From the NCBI GenBank assembly GCA_026786125.1, contig JAJAYU010000125.1, forward strand, positions 1-15,600: a stretch of DNA of 15,600 nucleotides. The letters run 5' to 3'. This stretch comes from Chamaesiphon sp. (lineage in GTDB: Bacteria > Cyanobacteriota > Cyanobacteriia > Cyanobacteriales > Chamaesiphonaceae). Numbering within the stretch: the first letter of the stretch is position 1; each line of letters begins with the position of its first letter. This document shows positions 7,192-14,055 of the stretch, piece after piece. Below the pieces are notes generated by a model that saw only the letters and a program-made list of their open reading frames with translations, ran no database searches and was not told the DNA's origin. The position numbers and the translations under genes were made by a program.

Positions 7192-7719
7192 TTAACAAAC
7201 TAGAGCGCGGATATTTTCTTGCAAACCTGGCTCTATTTTCCCCCACTTTCTGGCAAGATTAAACTCCATGTTGATGATCGCAACTTCTAATAATGAGTCA
7301 TCCACCGAGTATGTCTTATCTTCTCTTAGCCAAGTAAGAATCTCTGCCAGATGCCAAATCGAAGGTGTTCCTTCATAAACGGGTGACGGCGATCTCGTAT
7401 CACCATTAAAAATTAGGTTCCTAATATTTTGGCGAGTACATCCGAGTATCTTGGCTGTATCTGTTAAGCCAACAAAATCTGGTGTTGCTTCAATTAAACT
7501 AGCATCGGGAATAACTTTTTTGACATCGCCAATCGCACTAGAAATAGCATCAAAAGCTGATGATGCGGAGCGCGTAAAATCTAATGCAATACACCCTTGC
7601 TTGCCAATTCCAATTAAAGCATCATCACATCCAGCTTCATATAGTTGATCGATATAGCAATCGGGATCGATCCGAGCACCAGCAAAATTAAATTTTAAGG
7701 TAAAGTTATATTCTTTCAC
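7192..7719 (-). CDS. HTH DNA-binding protein, antitoxin-like partner of the HicA-like gene
   Basis: A 175-residue protein. The N-terminal half (about 1-80) is a compact alpha/beta-like region (FTLKFNF, then YEAGCDDALIGIGKQGCIAL, then SAIGDVKKVIPDA). The middle has a helix-turn-helix of MerR/excisionase type (VGLTDTAKILGCTRQNIRNL, about 83-102), followed by a WHLAEILTWL stretch (122-131). The family occurs as uncharacterised HTH proteins. It starts with GTG at 7719, 3 bp after the stop of the HicA-like gene, with a GAGG site inside the end of that gene, so the two are translationally linked. Order (toxin-like first, DNA-binding second) is that of hicAB, but the N-terminus does not look like the usual HicB partial RNase H fold. 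The antitoxin and autorepressor role is inferred from pairing and the HTH. Confidence 0.65.
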   Translation of the reverse strand: MKEYNFTLKFNFAGARIDPDCYIDQLYEAGCDDALIGIGKQGCIALDFTRSASSAFDAISSAIGDVKKVIPDASLIEATPDFVGLTDTAKILGCTRQNIRNLIFNGDTRSPSPVYEGTPSIWHLAEILTWLREDKTYSVDDSLLEVAIINMEFNLARKWGKIEPGLQENIRALVC

Positions 7720-7722
7720 TAT

Positions 7723-7995
7723 TTATTCCTCTTCTGCGTCAAAAATATCTAAACTATTGTGCGTCGTGCAGTTATCTACAACGCGCCGGATCTGCTTGGC
7801 ATGATTTCCAGCGTTTTTAGGAGTACTCCAAATGCTAGTTATACAGAAAACTCCACATCTACATTCTTTATCGTTGTAAGGGCAATAAATTTTGCCCCAA
7901 GCGTGGGATCCGCCGAGATCGACGCGCCAGCCATTTTGTTCGGCATATACCAGTGCTGCTTCAATTTCTGACTTTGGATGAGATCGTCTTGACAT
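7723..7995 (-). CDS. Small HicA-like protein, putative toxin
   Basis: A 90-residue basic, Cys-rich protein. Residues 7-35 (KSEIEAALVYAEQNGWRVD, then Gly29-Ser30-His31) match the layout of HicA mRNA interferases, in which a helix, the GWxxxxxxGSH turn and a catalytic His precede the beta strands. After that it differs from HicA: an insertion with Cys38, 45, 47 and 51 (CPYNDKECRCGVFC) could bind a metal, and it ends with SIWSTPKNAGNHAKQIRRVV, taking the place of the HicA C-terminal strand and helix. The ATG at 7995 has a good GAGG site 5 bases upstream. The HTH gene follows after 3 bp. HicA-type RNase activity is an inference from the GSH motif and the gene pair; nothing else in the sequence proves toxicity. 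Confidence 0.6.
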   Translation of the reverse strand: MSRRSHPKSEIEAALVYAEQNGWRVDLGGSHAWGKIYCPYNDKECRCGVFCITSIWSTPKNAGNHAKQIRRVVDNCTTHNSLDIFDAEEE

Positions 7996-8084
7996 TACAA
8001 CCTCATATCTATGGAAAGGAGGCTTTAAAATAGGTAGTTATCGAGTCATAGCCTGTTCTTCTACAGTATCCGCCAGGCCAATAG

Positions 8085-8098
8085 TTGTCAAGTGACAA
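8085..8098. promoter_or_regulatory. TTGTCA-AG-TGACAA palindrome
   Basis: A perfect 6+2+6 inverted repeat lies about 90 bp upstream of the HicA-like gene. Its size and symmetry would suit a dimeric regulator, such as the neighbouring HTH protein, but no second copy is seen and the distance is long. It could be chance. Confidence 0.25.
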
Positions 8099-8170
8099 TC
8101 GATTGACGACAAAAATTAGCTAATGCTTTAATCAGAACCTGGATAGCATCATAAGTCATAGATTTTATGC

Positions 8171-8212
8171 GCTAGAACAGGAGCGATCCATATAGATCGC
8201 TCCTGTTCTAGC
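8171..8212. terminator. Perfect 17-bp inverted repeat, putative terminator of the ctp gene
   Basis: GCTAGAACAGGAGCGAT (8171-8187) is exactly complementary to 8196-8212, with an 8-base loop. It starts 29 bp after the stop of the processing protease gene (minus strand) and is long enough to end transcription, but no T-run follows on the minus strand. It could also be a dispersed palindromic repeat. It separates the protease gene from the toxin-antitoxin-like pair. Confidence 0.55.
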
Positions 8213-8240
8213 TAAGTCGCTCCGAATAGAATGCCTACGA

Positions 8241-9515
8241 TTAACGACGAGCTTGCAATACCGAGATCGCCCGTTGGTATTGCGGATCTTGCTTGCTGCC
8301 CATCAAGGTTGGGGATTCAGACAAGTTACGTTGATCCATACTGTTTAGATTCACCTTGATGTCTGGTGTTACACCTTTGTGCCCGATATCAGTACCATTT
8401 GGAGTGTAGTAGTGTGCGACTGTCACCGCCATCCCCGAACCATCGGAGAGGGAATGGACAGATTGAACTAGAGCTTTGCCAAATGTCTGAGCACCGACAA
8501 TCTGTGCGCGGCGGTTGTCTTTGAGTGCGCCCGCGAGAATCTCGCTGGCACTAGCGGAGTTCCCATCAACCAAAACAGCCATTGGGAGCTGAGTCAAAGC
8601 ACCCTGCACTGCCCGAAAATCTTCGTTACCACCTTTGCGATCGACAGTCTTGACGATCGTACCATTGTCCATCCACATCCGCGCGATTTCCACACTGGCT
8701 TGGAGCAGTCCACCTGGATTGCCACGCATGTCGAGCACGTAAGCATTCACTTGTTTACGATTGAGATCCTTGATCGCTTTTTCCATCTGTTCAGCAGAGT
8801 GGGAGCTAAATTCTGATAGTCGGATATAACCAACTTTTAGTTTTCCCTCCTGCTTGGCTTCAGAGAATACTGAAGACACTTCGATTTGGGCGCGGGTGAG
8901 CGGAATATCAAATGGCAGTTTGCCACTACGCGCAATTTTGAGGGTAATCGATTTACCAATTTCGCCGCGAATCAGGCTAATTGCCCCGTCGAGTGTCATA
9001 TTCTGAGTGGACTTGCCATCGATCGCGATGATCGCATCTCCAGCCTTGATTCCAGCCTTAAATGCAGGGGAATTATCGATCGCTTCAGCAACGAGCAACT
9101 GCTTTGTCTGAGGATTGGCTTCCAATTTGATCCCCACGCCAGACATCTCGCCACTGGTTTGATTATTGAGGGATTGGAACTGCTGTGGATCCATGAAGCG
9201 GGTGTAAGGATCGCCCAATTTTCTGAGGGTCGATCGAATGGCAATATAAGCTTCCTGACGATTGGTATAATTGCGTTTAAGCAGTTCCATCCGAGTTTTC
9301 TGCCAGTCTAACCGATTGAATGTCCCATCTACATACTCTCGATTGACGATCTGCCAAGCTTCGTCCACCACTGCTTTGGGGCTATCTTTAAAAGAGGCAA
9401 CGGCGGAGCTAGCCGAAAGGGGTAACAATGTTGCCAGAAATGCTCCGGTAAACATGGCTCCACGCAAAACTAGTTGATGTTGCCAAATAGAGCGGACTGT
9501 AGATGGTTGAATCAT
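8241..9515 (-). CDS. ctpB: C-terminal processing peptidase (S41), CtpB-like
   Basis: A 424-residue secreted serine protease of family S41, which clips C-termini of exported proteins in the periplasm or thylakoid lumen. It has an N-terminal signal peptide (hydrophobic core about 20-33, likely cleavage after AVA, residue 40), a PDZ domain (about 120-200; GVGIKLE, then SPAFKAGIKAGDAIIAIDG) and a catalytic domain with LDMRGNPGGLL (261-271), Ser322 in DGNSASASEI and Lys347 in GKALVQSV. The 25-residue Ser-Lys spacing equals that of characterised D1 processing proteases. The mature N-terminus (DSPKAVVDEAWQIVNREYVD) looks like the CtpB group rather than the D1-specific CtpA. Family membership is sure; the choice among CtpA, CtpB and CtpC is from memory of family sequences. 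It stands alone, with its own promoter. Confidence 0.92.
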   Translation of the reverse strand: MIQPSTVRSIWQHQLVLRGAMFTGAFLATLLPLSASSAVASFKDSPKAVVDEAWQIVNREYVDGTFNRLDWQKTRMELLKRNYTNRQEAYIAIRSTLRKLGDPYTRFMDPQQFQSLNNQTSGEMSGVGIKLEANPQTKQLLVAEAIDNSPAFKAGIKAGDAIIAIDGKSTQNMTLDGAISLIRGEIGKSITLKIARSGKLPFDIPLTRAQIEVSSVFSEAKQEGKLKVGYIRLSEFSSHSAEQMEKAIKDLNRKQVNAYVLDMRGNPGGLLQASVEIARMWMDNGTIVKTVDRKGGNEDFRAVQGALTQLPMAVLVDGNSASASEILAGALKDNRRAQIVGAQTFGKALVQSVHSLSDGSGMAVTVAHYYTPNGTDIGHKGVTPDIKVNLNSMDQRNLSESPTLMGSKQDPQYQRAISVLQARR

Positions 9516-9643
9516 AGTGAAGATAATGGCAGTTATTGGAGGTGATTAGTTAAGACGTTGACGATCGCCAAATTGAGCCGATTGATTCAGAGCTGGATGT
9601 GCCTACTAGCTAATTTAACTCGATCGTTGAGTTGGTGCTCTAG

Positions 9644-9672
9644 ATAATAGGTGTTACTTCAACATCTGTCAG
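9644..9672 (-). promoter_or_regulatory. Sigma70-type promoter of the ctp gene (CTGACA-N17-TATTAT)
   Basis: On the minus strand, CTGACA (9672-9667) and TATTAT (9649-9644) are 17 bases apart; each differs from the consensus in one base. Transcription would start near 9637, giving a leader of about 120 bases before the ATG at 9515. The rest of the 9516-9804 spacer shows nothing else clear. Confidence 0.6.
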
Positions 9673-9804
9673 TAAACTTATTAAACTGTAACTTATGAGG
9701 TGGATGGTGGATGGTGAATTAAGATTGTCTATTGCTTGAATGGGAAGGGATGATGTAGATAATCCTAATCACTAGCATCAAAATTGTCATCGATCTGCTC
9801 AAGC

Positions 9805-10584
9805 TTAAATGGGGATCATCGGAATCCGATCGAGATCGTGACTAGTAAATGTATCAGTAGATGCCAAATCTAGATCTTTGCGGTTGCATCGAGCTGCAAA
9901 ATTGCATCGATCGCACAAACCTTTGGACGCGGCGACTTGGGGGAAAGGTTCCCGTAGGTGTTGGTAAGCATCGAGCCAATCGGTGAGTTTAGCCAATAAT
10001 TCCAACAAATCTGTTTTGGTTTGACGGTGTTGCTTGAGAGTATAACTAATCTTGACTGATTTGGGCTGGGGTGTGGACTGGATAAACCAATAGGTAAAAG
10101 CAATCTGCTTGGGGACGTAATCGCTAGTTTCAGCGAGTATGTAGAGGTAGAGTCGCGTTTGCCATTCCAGATCTAGATCTTTTTTGTATTTAGGTAATGG
10201 ATAAGTTTTCCAATCAATAATATCGGCTCGATCTGGGTGCAAGATTACCAAATCATAGATAGCCGTAAACAAATAATCACCCAGCTCTAATGTGCGGACA
10301 TGCTCACTTTCGCGCCAAGATTGAGGATCTGACTCAAATAGGGCAGGTGCTGTCTGGAGCATGGCTTGTACCCAAGTATTTAGCTGGGGAGAACGCGCTA
10401 GAATCGGCTTGATCGGTAGTCCCAATTCCCGCTGATGCATCAATAAGTGGAAGTCACTACCTAATTGAGTTTTAACCTGTTGAACTGGGTTAATGGGCAA
10501 CGTCAATCGATCAAAATAAGTATGCTCAAACTGACGCGGGCAAGCTTCGAGAATTTTCAGATGTCGTTGAGATATTCGCAACAC
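9805..10584 (-). CDS. PD-(D/E)XK nuclease, RecB/Cas4-like, with four-Cys cluster motif
   Basis: A 259-residue stand-alone nuclease-like protein of the PDDEXK_1 (RecB-C/Cas4/AddB) group. The order of motifs is Cys15 (EACPRQFEHTYF), G-SDFH with His46, Asp111 (AIYDLVI), Asp124-x-Lys126 (IIDWKTYP), Gln142 and Tyr146 (QTRLYLY), then Cys224, Cys227 and Cys233 (CDRCNFAARC). The first Cys plus the late three are the layout of the 4Fe-4S cluster in AddB and Cas4. All residues of the metal site are present, so it should be active, probably in DNA end processing or repair. No cas genes are near, and the sequence lacks any helicase part. It starts with GTG at 10584, 26 bp after the PAP/fibrillin gene on the same strand, so the two may be co-transcribed. 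Confidence 0.85.
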   Translation of the reverse strand: MLRISQRHLKILEACPRQFEHTYFDRLTLPINPVQQVKTQLGSDFHLLMHQRELGLPIKPILARSPQLNTWVQAMLQTAPALFESDPQSWRESEHVRTLELGDYLFTAIYDLVILHPDRADIIDWKTYPLPKYKKDLDLEWQTRLYLYILAETSDYVPKQIAFTYWFIQSTPQPKSVKISYTLKQHRQTKTDLLELLAKLTDWLDAYQHLREPFPQVAASKGLCDRCNFAARCNRKDLDLASTDTFTSHDLDRIPMIPI

Positions 10585-10589
10585 GGGAA

Positions 10590-10621
10590 TTAGGCTTTAG
10601 AATTTGGGTTTTAGGCTTTAG
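10590..10621. repeat. Direct repeat TTAGGCTTTAG (two copies, 21-bp period)
   Basis: TTAGGCTTTAG occurs at 10590-10600 and 10611-10621, the second copy covering the stop codon of the PAP/fibrillin gene. The stretch between is heptamer-like (TTTGGGT), so this is probably a short STRR remnant. Confidence 0.5.
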
Positions 10622-11204
10622 TCAAGACAAAAATGCTGCCTTCATTACCGCGACTGATCCGCAGCGATTCGTCGAGATAGGTGACTTCCAGCCATGCTGG
10701 TGCTCGATCTGCTTTACGATTAATCGGTAGATCGATCGCGGTGAATTTTTGACCATTTTCAATGGCGGTAATTAATCTGTCGGGTGTGGAATAGTCAATC
10801 AACTTTTGTAAGCCGATTACCGATCGATTAAATTCGACATTTACCCTCGATTCACTAGTTGGTGTAAACTTGGCGACGATCGATACAATCCCATTCAAGC
10901 CAGGAATTACACTACTAACTTCAGCAATATTATAAACCGCACTAGTGGTCGGTCGAATACACTGATAAATCGTACCAAGTTTAACCAGCGGAAACTTATC
11001 AATACCCAATAAACTTTGGCTACTAGTATAGAGCAATCGCCAGTCACCAGCGAATAGATCGATCGCTGTTGTCAACGGGCGGGGGTGAGGATTTCGCGAC
11101 TCCAATGCGGTAACTGTAGCCAAAATCGCTTGTTTTTCGAGAGGAGTAGCCAGGATACCGCGATCCTTGCTGGCGATCTCTGCTAGTAGTTGAGCTTTGA
11201 GCAT
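10611..11204 (-). CDS. PAP/fibrillin family protein (plastid lipid-associated type)
   Basis: A 197-residue protein of the PAP/fibrillin family, found in cyanobacteria and plastids, where members bind lipids or quinones and associate with thylakoids and plastoglobules. It has the family's start (helical, about 1-45), FAGDWRLLYTSSQSLLG (51-67), a lipocalin-like beta region (IYQCIRPTTSAVYNIAEV, then FTPTSESRVNVEFNRSVIG) and the C-terminal WLEVTYLDESLRISRGNEGS (171-190) with the typical L-R-I-S-R-G-x-x-G core. The length is normal for cyanobacterial members. The ATG at 11204 has an AGGAA site within reach. The gene is divergent from the DUF3134-type gene at 11265, and the nuclease gene follows behind it. 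The exact role of this member is unknown. Confidence 0.9.
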   Translation of the reverse strand: MLKAQLLAEIASKDRGILATPLEKQAILATVTALESRNPHPRPLTTAIDLFAGDWRLLYTSSQSLLGIDKFPLVKLGTIYQCIRPTTSAVYNIAEVSSVIPGLNGIVSIVAKFTPTSESRVNVEFNRSVIGLQKLIDYSTPDRLITAIENGQKFTAIDLPINRKADRAPAWLEVTYLDESLRISRGNEGSIFVLTKA

Positions 11205-11212
11205 AAAAATTC

Positions 11213-11225
11213 CTGATTAAATCAG
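11213..11225. promoter_or_regulatory. Palindrome CTGATTAAATCAG in divergent promoter region
   Basis: A 6-1-6 inverted repeat lies in the 60-bp gap between the PAP/fibrillin gene and the DUF3134-type gene, which are transcribed away from each other. Both promoters must lie in or near this short gap, so the palindrome could be a shared operator. It overlaps the AGGAA ribosome binding site of the fibrillin gene. There is no further evidence. Confidence 0.3.
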
Positions 11226-11264
11226 TGATAAACTATGAGAACTTGCAAGCTTAATCGATTCACT

Positions 11265-11480
11265 ATGTCTAATAACCTCGATACTCTCGATCTTGATGCC
11301 CTAGACGCATTTGTCAATCCAGCGTTGAAACAACAAAATCGCTACGAACCAGCACCTGTAATTGCTGTCCAACGGAATACCTCCATTTTAGAGTGGCTAG
11401 AATCACAAGGGAGATTGATCGATCGAGACGAACGGGATCCAGCCATCTCAGCCCTAGATCAACCAAATCTAGAAGAATAA
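11265..11480 (+). CDS. DUF3134-type small cyanobacterial protein, truncated by in-frame TAA
   Basis: A 71-residue protein from the ATG at 11265 (MSNNLDTLDL); an ATG 30 bases further upstream is possible but adds a basic stretch that does not fit. The core YEPAPVIAVQRNTSILEWLE followed by SQGRLIDRDE (about 31-60) is the conserved part of DUF3134, a short cyanobacterial family of unknown function. Members usually go on into a long acidic C-terminal tail. Here TAA at 11478-11480 cuts the protein right where this tail should begin, and the tail is still present downstream in the same frame. The gene is divergent from PAP/fibrillin, and mraY follows 146 bp downstream. The conserved core is intact, so a shortened protein may be made. 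Confidence 0.75.
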   Translation: MSNNLDTLDLDALDAFVNPALKQQNRYEPAPVIAVQRNTSILEWLESQGRLIDRDERDPAISALDQPNLEE

Positions 11481-11549
11481 TTGTTTGAAGACGACAATAG
11501 CTATCAAGAAGAAGAAAGCGACGATGCTGATGATAGCGACGACGACTAG
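11481..11549 (+). pseudogene. Detached acidic tail of the DUF3134-type gene
   Basis: Directly behind the TAA the same frame reads LFEDDNSYQEEE, then SDDADDSDDD, and ends at TAG (11547-11549). The composition (nearly all Asp, Glu and Ser) is that of the acidic tail expected of the family. Replacing the stop by a Glu codon (GAA) would join the parts into a 94-residue protein, so one base change is the likely cause. Confidence 0.6.
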
Positions 11550-11626
11550 CCGCTCAAACCACCACAATTAATTTGCAGATCAAAGTAGTAATGAAATTAG
11601 CTATAAAATTGGTTCGGAGGCAATAG

Positions 11627-12715
11627 ATGAAGGATCAATCAGCGTCTGTCAAGGGTTTGAATCCGACGGGGACTGGATTACTGATTTTGCTAGGATCGAT
11701 CTTGACTGGATCGATCATCTGGCTGGACTGGCAAAATGGTAGCAGTCTGAAAAGATCCTTGCTGGTGCCATTTTTGGTATCGACAATGATGGTAGGGACG
11801 ATTGGTTATCGCGCGATTCCCATGCTCAAGCAGTTGAAAATGGGTCAGTTCATTCGCGAGGATGGTCCCCAAGCACATCTCAAAAAAGCTGGAACACCTA
11901 CGATGGGCGGCATCTTTGTTGTCCCTGTTGGCGTACTGCTGGGAGTGATTGGATCGCAATTTAATCCCGATGCGATCGCCGTAGCTATAGCTAGTTTAGG
12001 TTATCTAGCGATCGGTTGTGTGGATGATTGGAAAAGTTTGAGCAACGGTCAAAATGAAGGTCTGACACCCAAGGGTAAATTATTATTGCAAACTGCAATT
12101 GCGATCGGCTTTTGTGGATGGGCGTTTTATAGTAGGGGTAATGCAATTACTACCGTTCATTTACCTTTCAATCTATTTTTGCCTGTAGGCTTACTGTTCT
12201 GGGGACTAGCTATATTTACACTACTAGCCGAGAGCAATGCGACCAATCTCACCGATGGTGTAGATGGCTTGGCTGGTGGTACTGGTGCTATTGCCTTCGC
12301 GGGTTTAGCGGCAATTATTTCCCCCAAGGAGCCTGAATTAGCAGTCTTTTGTATCTGTCTTAGTGGTGCCTACCTGGGCTTTGTGATCCACAATCGCAAC
12401 AAGGCAAAGGTGTTCATGGGCGACACGGGTTCCCTCGCTATGGGTGGTGCCCTCGCTGCTGTCGCAATCATAACTGAAAATATTTGTCCGTTACTGATTA
12501 TTAGTGGGATTTTTGCGATCGAAGCCTTATCCGTTACCCTCCAAGTGGGTTATTACAAAGCCACCAAAGACGCTAACGGTAAGGGTAAGCGATTATTTAA
12601 AATGGCTCCGATTCACCATCATTTAGAATTAAGTGGTTGGACCGAAACTCAGCTAGTCGGGATGTTTTATGCGATCGAATCAATTTTAGTATTGATTGCC
12701 TTCGTCACAAGATAA
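11627..12715 (+). CDS. mraY: Phospho-N-acetylmuramoyl-pentapeptide-transferase
   Basis: A 362-residue integral membrane enzyme that transfers phospho-MurNAc-pentapeptide from UDP to undecaprenyl phosphate, making lipid I, the first membrane step of peptidoglycan synthesis. The family's cytoplasmic motifs are all there: GPQAHLKKAGTPTMGG (80-95), the Asp pair Asp133-Asp134 in DDWKSLS, NATNLTDGVDGLAGG (204-218) with Asp210 and Asp213, Asp266 in FMGDTGSLAMGG, and MAPIHHHLELSGW (326-338) with His330-332. About ten hydrophobic segments lie between them and the length is normal. The ATG at 11627 is preceded by CGGAGG, one of the best ribosome binding sites in the window. It does not sit in a mur/fts cluster here, as is usual for cyanobacteria. 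Confidence 0.97.
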   Translation: MKDQSASVKGLNPTGTGLLILLGSILTGSIIWLDWQNGSSLKRSLLVPFLVSTMMVGTIGYRAIPMLKQLKMGQFIREDGPQAHLKKAGTPTMGGIFVVPVGVLLGVIGSQFNPDAIAVAIASLGYLAIGCVDDWKSLSNGQNEGLTPKGKLLLQTAIAIGFCGWAFYSRGNAITTVHLPFNLFLPVGLLFWGLAIFTLLAESNATNLTDGVDGLAGGTGAIAFAGLAAIISPKEPELAVFCICLSGAYLGFVIHNRNKAKVFMGDTGSLAMGGALAAVAIITENICPLLIISGIFAIEALSVTLQVGYYKATKDANGKGKRLFKMAPIHHHLELSGWTETQLVGMFYAIESILVLIAFVTR

Positions 12716-12805
12716 ACCGAGATCTTGCTCTAATTGCATAGATTTAATTACAGCGATCTCCCGTGGGTACCCTCATATATCCGCAGCAACGCAAACCTCA
12801 CAAAC

Positions 12806-13960
12806 ATGGCAGCATCCCATCTTGATCGAGCCAAAGCCGCAGTAGACAATGGAAACTGGTCGATTGCGATCGATCAGCTTCAACACCTATCGATCGACCA
12901 AATCGTCCACAATGAGGTAGTTCTAGATATCGCCCTCCAAGTCCTGATCCAAGGTGATTTCGATCAGCAATGGGAGATCGCCAAAATCATCCCCAAACTA
13001 GGCTATATTGCGATCCAACCACTATTAGATCTGCTCAATGATGGTGACATTGATTTAGAAGATCGGTGGGTTGTAGCCAGGATTTTGGGAGAGTTTGATC
13101 AGCCCCAAGTAGTCACTGCCCTAATCGAATTAATTCAGCACCAGGAAGATCTGGAATTAACTGAAATCGCCACCAGCGCCTTGACTAAAATTGGTGTCCC
13201 CGCGATCTCGGCGTTAATAGATCTTTTAGCCACACCAAATCGTCATATTGCTGTCGCCACCCTCGCCCAAATCCGCCACTCCAAAACGATCAAGCCATTA
13301 ATCCAAGTCATCAACGATGATGATCCACAGCTTCGGAGTCTCGTTGTCGAAGCACTAGGGAGCTTTCATGATCCACGCATTCCACCACTGTTACTAACCA
13401 AGCTCACCGATGTCGCGGCAACTGTCCGCAAAGCAGCCGTCATCGCTCTCTGTCTGCGGAGCGATTTAGCGGCTGAATTAGATTTGAGTCAACATTTACG
13501 TCCCTTATTATTCGATCTCAATTTAGCCGTCTGTCAGGCAACCGCATTGGGTTTAGCTCGATTACCCGATCTTCAAAACATCGAAGTGCTGACAGAAGTA
13601 TTATTATCCCCACAGACACCTCCCGAACTGCAATCTTCAGTTATTCTGGCATTGGGCTGGATTGGCACCAAACCTGCGATCAATAGTCTGATTGCATCTC
13701 TCCCACAGGCATCTACGAGTTTAGCTCCAGAAATTGTGATGGCGATTGGCAAAACAGATCGAGAGCAAGTCTATGCTAGCCAAATTCTCGTAAATTATTT
13801 ACAGACAGCAAATCCATCCGCCACTATTATCAAGCAAGAAATCGCCACGGCACTAGGGAACCTGGGCAACCCAGCTATTATCTTAGATCTAAGACAGCTC
13901 CTCGATGATCCAGATGATCGAGTCAAATTATATGCAATCAATGCCATCTCAAAACTCTAA
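12806..13960 (+). CDS. HEAT-repeat protein
   Basis: A 384-residue alpha-solenoid protein made of about ten HEAT/PBS-lyase-type helical repeats (for example IQPLLDLLNDGDIDLEDRWV, then LIQVINDDDPQLRSLVVEAL and LRQLLDDPDDRVKLYAINAI), with the DDP-x-x-R/L-x-x-A/V-V-x-A-L pattern typical of such proteins. Cyanobacterial relatives include phycobilin lyase subunits (CpcE/F) and NblB, but nothing here identifies a bilin site, so it is best called a protein-binding scaffold of unknown partner. I chose ATG 12806 (MAASHLDRAKAAVDNG) because the 24 residues from the upstream ATG at 12734 do not look like part of the solenoid; neither has a good ribosome binding site. It lies 90 bp behind mraY on the same strand and may be co-transcribed with it. 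Confidence 0.85.
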   Translation: MAASHLDRAKAAVDNGNWSIAIDQLQHLSIDQIVHNEVVLDIALQVLIQGDFDQQWEIAKIIPKLGYIAIQPLLDLLNDGDIDLEDRWVVARILGEFDQPQVVTALIELIQHQEDLELTEIATSALTKIGVPAISALIDLLATPNRHIAVATLAQIRHSKTIKPLIQVINDDDPQLRSLVVEALGSFHDPRIPPLLLTKLTDVAATVRKAAVIALCLRSDLAAELDLSQHLRPLLFDLNLAVCQATALGLARLPDLQNIEVLTEVLLSPQTPPELQSSVILALGWIGTKPAINSLIASLPQASTSLAPEIVMAIGKTDREQVYASQILVNYLQTANPSATIIKQEIATALGNLGNPAIILDLRQLLDDPDDRVKLYAINAISKL

Positions 13961-14055
13961 AACAACAGAGTGTAGAGGATGAAAACTTAAATGGGTAATA
14001 TAACTATGACAGTAGTTGTATTCCAACTCAAAACTAGAGCTAGAAATTTTTAACA

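Noticed and set aside
8088..8159. Mini-ORF of 23 codons on the minus strand (MTYDAIQVLIKALANFCRQ...), perhaps a transposase remnant
   Set aside because: Too short to assign, no flanking IS ends and no other transposase sequence nearby.
9805..10584. Cas4 of a CRISPR system
   Set aside because: No cas1/cas2, no repeats with spacers, and the motif set fits AddB-like nucleases equally well.
12765..12772. GGGTACCC-like octamer resembling the ends of the MITE-like element
   Set aside because: Only about 10 bases match and no second end lies nearby; GGTACC palindromes occur by chance at this rate.
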